Below are positions 61,311 to 64,000 of a stretch of DNA of 64,000 bases, piece after piece. Source of the DNA: Arctopsyche grandis (lineage: Eukaryota > Arthropoda > Insecta > Trichoptera > Hydropsychidae); the NCBI RefSeq assembly GCF_051622035.1, contig NC_135360.1, positions 30,149,206 through 30,213,205 on the forward strand, given 5' to 3'. The notes under the pieces are model-generated. The model was not told the DNA's origin. It did no database searches and was given only the letters and a program-made list of their open reading frames with translations. Every line of letters begins with the position of its first letter. The stretch's first letter is position 1. Made by a program: the position numbers and the translations under genes.

Positions 61311-64000
61311 TAAGCAGTGCTCGACATGCGAGCACTTCGTGGTGGAACTCCTCGAACAACGGACATATACCCACGATGACAGCCGTAGAAGACACGGAGG
61401 ACTCTAAGGAGGACCTCCAAGTGGATAGCGATGGAGGAAGCAGTGGTAGTTCGAGACAAGAATCACCCAACACTCCAAGAACACTCAGCCCAGCTAAGGC
61501 TAAGGAGATGGAAGAATTTCGGAAGCAGCTGTTGATAAAGAGAGAAGCTCGCAGGAAGATAATAGCAGAACGCTCCAGTGAGATGCAAAAGCTGAAGCAA
61601 CAGTTGGAAGAAGAGAAACGAGCGCGGGAGGAAGTGATCAATGAAAACACGCGTTTGCGTGCACTGATAGCCCAAAATAGCTCGGCGTCTCTCGGTGAAC
61701 CAGTGCCAGAACGAAACGATGATATTCGAACGTCGTTGGAGGACTTGGAAAATCAGATACAAGAAATGAGGGAGCAAAATAAATGTATCAGGTGTGAATT
61801 GGCCAAGTGCAATCTGACCCATCAGTCTGTGGTGGAAGAGTTGACGTTGGTCAACAAAGAAAATATTGAATTGAGGAAGCACGTGGATTCACTGAAAGAA
61901 GTAAACAAAGTCAGCAAGGACATGCTCTCGATTCGCGAGTCGCAGTTGAATCAGGTAAACATTTGTGTATTCTGGGATAGGTCTTTTTATTTGTGTGCAT
62001 TGCGCGTGACATGTTTTTTTAATACACTCGAAAATAGATCGATTTTACGAGTCAGCTTATTGTATTCCAAGGACTTGTTTATTTTAACAAGGCTCTTTTT
62101 TATTTTTTTTTATTATATTTTACTTCGCAAACGATTCAGCTGAAATTCCTACATTCTTCTGATCGTTTTGAAACTTTGTTAAACGTCTATTACTTTATCT
62201 TTTTCACATTATATCTTATAAAATTTCCACTATAGGCGCTCATTATCTCTCATATATATTTTTACTTCACTAATAGTTTATTTACAAGTTTTTTTTTATT
62301 ATTTCAGCTCAAAGAAAAATTGTTGGAAATTGAAAAATCATTAGCTGATAGAGAAATGAAGACATTATCTAATGACTTGAGAAGCGAATATGAAAGACAG
62401 TTAGAAAATATAAGGAGTTTGAGATTGCTGTATGAAGAACGGGCGAGAGTTGCTGAAGTGACGCGTCAAAATTTACTCAAAGATTTGGAAGATCAAAAAA
62501 GTTTAGTCGAAACTCATTCAAAGAAGTAAGTTTATTAACATAATATTTGATTTTACAATTCTAGTTTGTCTTGAATGGAATTTATTTTCTTTGTCGTTGC
62601 GTTGCATCACGTTTGACCATTGAAGTATGTTTTGTGTGGATGTTAGCCAAATATCAAAGTGTCCGTTACTCGGTGATCGATTGGTTTATAAAACAGTCCA
62701 ATGTAATTATTGTTTTTAAATTTTGATAGACGTGGCGAGTTGGAAACTAAAATTGAAGAATTGGAGAAAGAAGTGTCTGACAAAAATGATATCTTGGGTA
62801 CAAAGGATGATCAGTTGGGTCTGTCCAAAGCTGAATCAAGAGGATTGAAAGCTGAAATGACAGTTATTAATCAGGTACGTATCTTTTCTCTACAATGTCT
62901 GTGCAAATCAAATATTTTATTTATTTATTTAATTTCACTGAATTTTGCAGTTGTTTTCGAAGATGCTTCTCGGTTATAATAGCAACCAAGATTTGGACAA
63001 GTTAGTTTTGAAACTGGAAGAAAATCACGACTTGTTGACAGACATGGTTGTTCGGGAAGAAAGCAGTGAAGTGGCATCAGCTTTGCCGAAACTTATTTTG
63101 GATTTATTGACTCAAGCAGAGATCTCAGATAAATCTTCCGACAAAGAAAATGTTCAAGATAATTCTGAAATTGTTGAAAGTTCAGGTAAATTTTAATGTA
63201 ATATCTGATGTGGTACAATATTTTTAAAAATAAAACGTATTTAAAATGGGTTGATTTTAGAACAAGAAGCAGGTGGATCAAAAGGATTAACTTCGGCTGA
63301 AGAAATTGTAGGAAACTTGCCTAAGGTATGGAGAGTGTTGATGGAGCTTTTGAGCCATCAAGCGGGACCCCAATTAATTTTAGATGAAAATGATAAATCT
63401 GCTAGTAGTTGTTACAAATCAGTTGAAACTCCAGCTGGTACCCGAATGGTTCCCAGTGTGAGCAAAACTTACATTAGATTAAAGGTAATTAATATTCATT
63501 TTTATACATTGTGTAAGTTTATTTATATGCTATGAAAAATGTCAACTTATTGAATTTATAATTATTTTCAGGATCTCATTTTAGAAAAGAAGTCTCTCCA
63601 GAAAGAAATGAACAGCTTGAAACAACTGAACGGTCATTTAGAAAACAGACTGCAAGACCAAGAAAGACGACTTGGACTAGTAAGTTCAGAACTTTCTAAA
63701 ACCTGGCATATTGTCGGTCGAATGCAACGTCAACATCAGCAATTGCATTCACATGAGCAAATATTGAGATTTGAATTGCAACAAAAGAGGCTTTTGCTCA
63801 CTGAATTAAAAGAAGAACTTGAATACTGCAGAGAGAAATGGGACATGGCCAAGCAGAAGAATTCAGAATCTCAAATAGAATGGGACAAGTTAAGGTTGGA
63901 ATTTGCTAGTCGCAAAATCAAATCTTCCGACTCGGTGAATAATTCTGCAGAGAGTGGATATAGCGATGAAAAGGTTAGCGATGATGATTCAGTCGGTTCC
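61298..64000 (+). CDS. Coiled-coil protein with N-myristoylation signal, truncated by window edge
   Basis: Six exons are visible: 61298-61954, 62308-62525, 62730-62874, 62951-63185, 63261-63484 and 63572 onward. They join in phase to 636 residues with the gene open at 64000. The start has a good context (aaaATGG), and MGNVISSAR fits an N-myristoylation signal (Gly2, Ser6), suggesting membrane attachment. Residues about 65-130 (KAKEMEEFRKQLLIKREARR..., EEEKRAREEVINEN) and long later stretches are heptad-rich coiled coil. A low-complexity acidic/Ser segment at about 30-60 precedes them, and the final exon contains KTWHIVGRMQRQHQQLHSHE and ELEYCREKWDMAKQKNSES. I do not recognise the family. The segment after 63951 becomes Ser/Asp-rich (SAESGYSDEKVSDDDS). 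Confidence 0.88.
62127..62275 (+). mobile_element. Dispersed repeat in intron 1 of the coiled-coil gene
   Basis: cgcaaacgattcagctgaaa, ttgaaactttg and aggcgctcattatctctcat match, in order, the families at 57590 (reverse) and 41870. Confidence 0.5.

Overview
The window is nuclear DNA from an insect: AT-rich, intron-rich and full of short transposable elements. The proteins are clearly animal, and the potassium channel reads like an insect Slowpoke. The order of insect cannot be fixed from this sequence.

Layout. (1) 1-27,670, plus strand: the 3' two-thirds of slowpoke (slo), the BK calcium- and voltage-activated potassium channel alpha subunit. The window opens inside the gene, after the pore, and runs from the RCK1 region through the calcium bowl to the stop at 27,540-27,542. 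All exons chain in phase to 801 residues. There are two pairs of duplicated, mutually exclusive exons, a cluster of small cassette exons after the conserved KCKCKN segment, and a later optional exon. (2) 27,670-34,236: intergenic, AT-rich, with microsatellites and a Helitron-like end. (3) 34,606-36,182, minus strand: a three-exon gene for a 480-residue FAM149-family (DUF3719) protein. (4) 37.8-52.4 kb, plus strand: a divergent GC-rich promoter-like region followed by four predicted leader exons separated by large, repeat-filled introns. They probably form the 5' leader of the next gene or a separate non-coding transcript. (5) 52,672-54,603, plus strand: a complete eight-exon eIF5 gene (453 residues). 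(6) 54.6-61.2 kb: eIF5 3' UTR, then an intergenic stretch dominated by transposons. These include an element with long inverted repeats and a perfect 10-bp target duplication, a LINE 3' end and LTRs. (7) 61,298-64,000, plus strand: the first six exons of a large coiled-coil protein with an N-myristoylation signal, cut by the window edge and not identified.

Mobile DNA. At least a dozen families are visible. They include a TTAA-flanked piggyBac-like MITE in several copies, a tRNA-derived SINE (one copy interrupted by another), TA-flanked Tc1/mariner-like MITEs, hAT-like and Harbinger-like MITEs, solo LTRs (one turned into an inverted-repeat element), and several fold-back elements. No bacterial-style system, CRISPR array, rRNA or intact tRNA gene is seen. 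The most interesting biology is the slo alternative-exon architecture, the insect FAM149 gene, and the long uORF-bearing leader upstream of eIF5.
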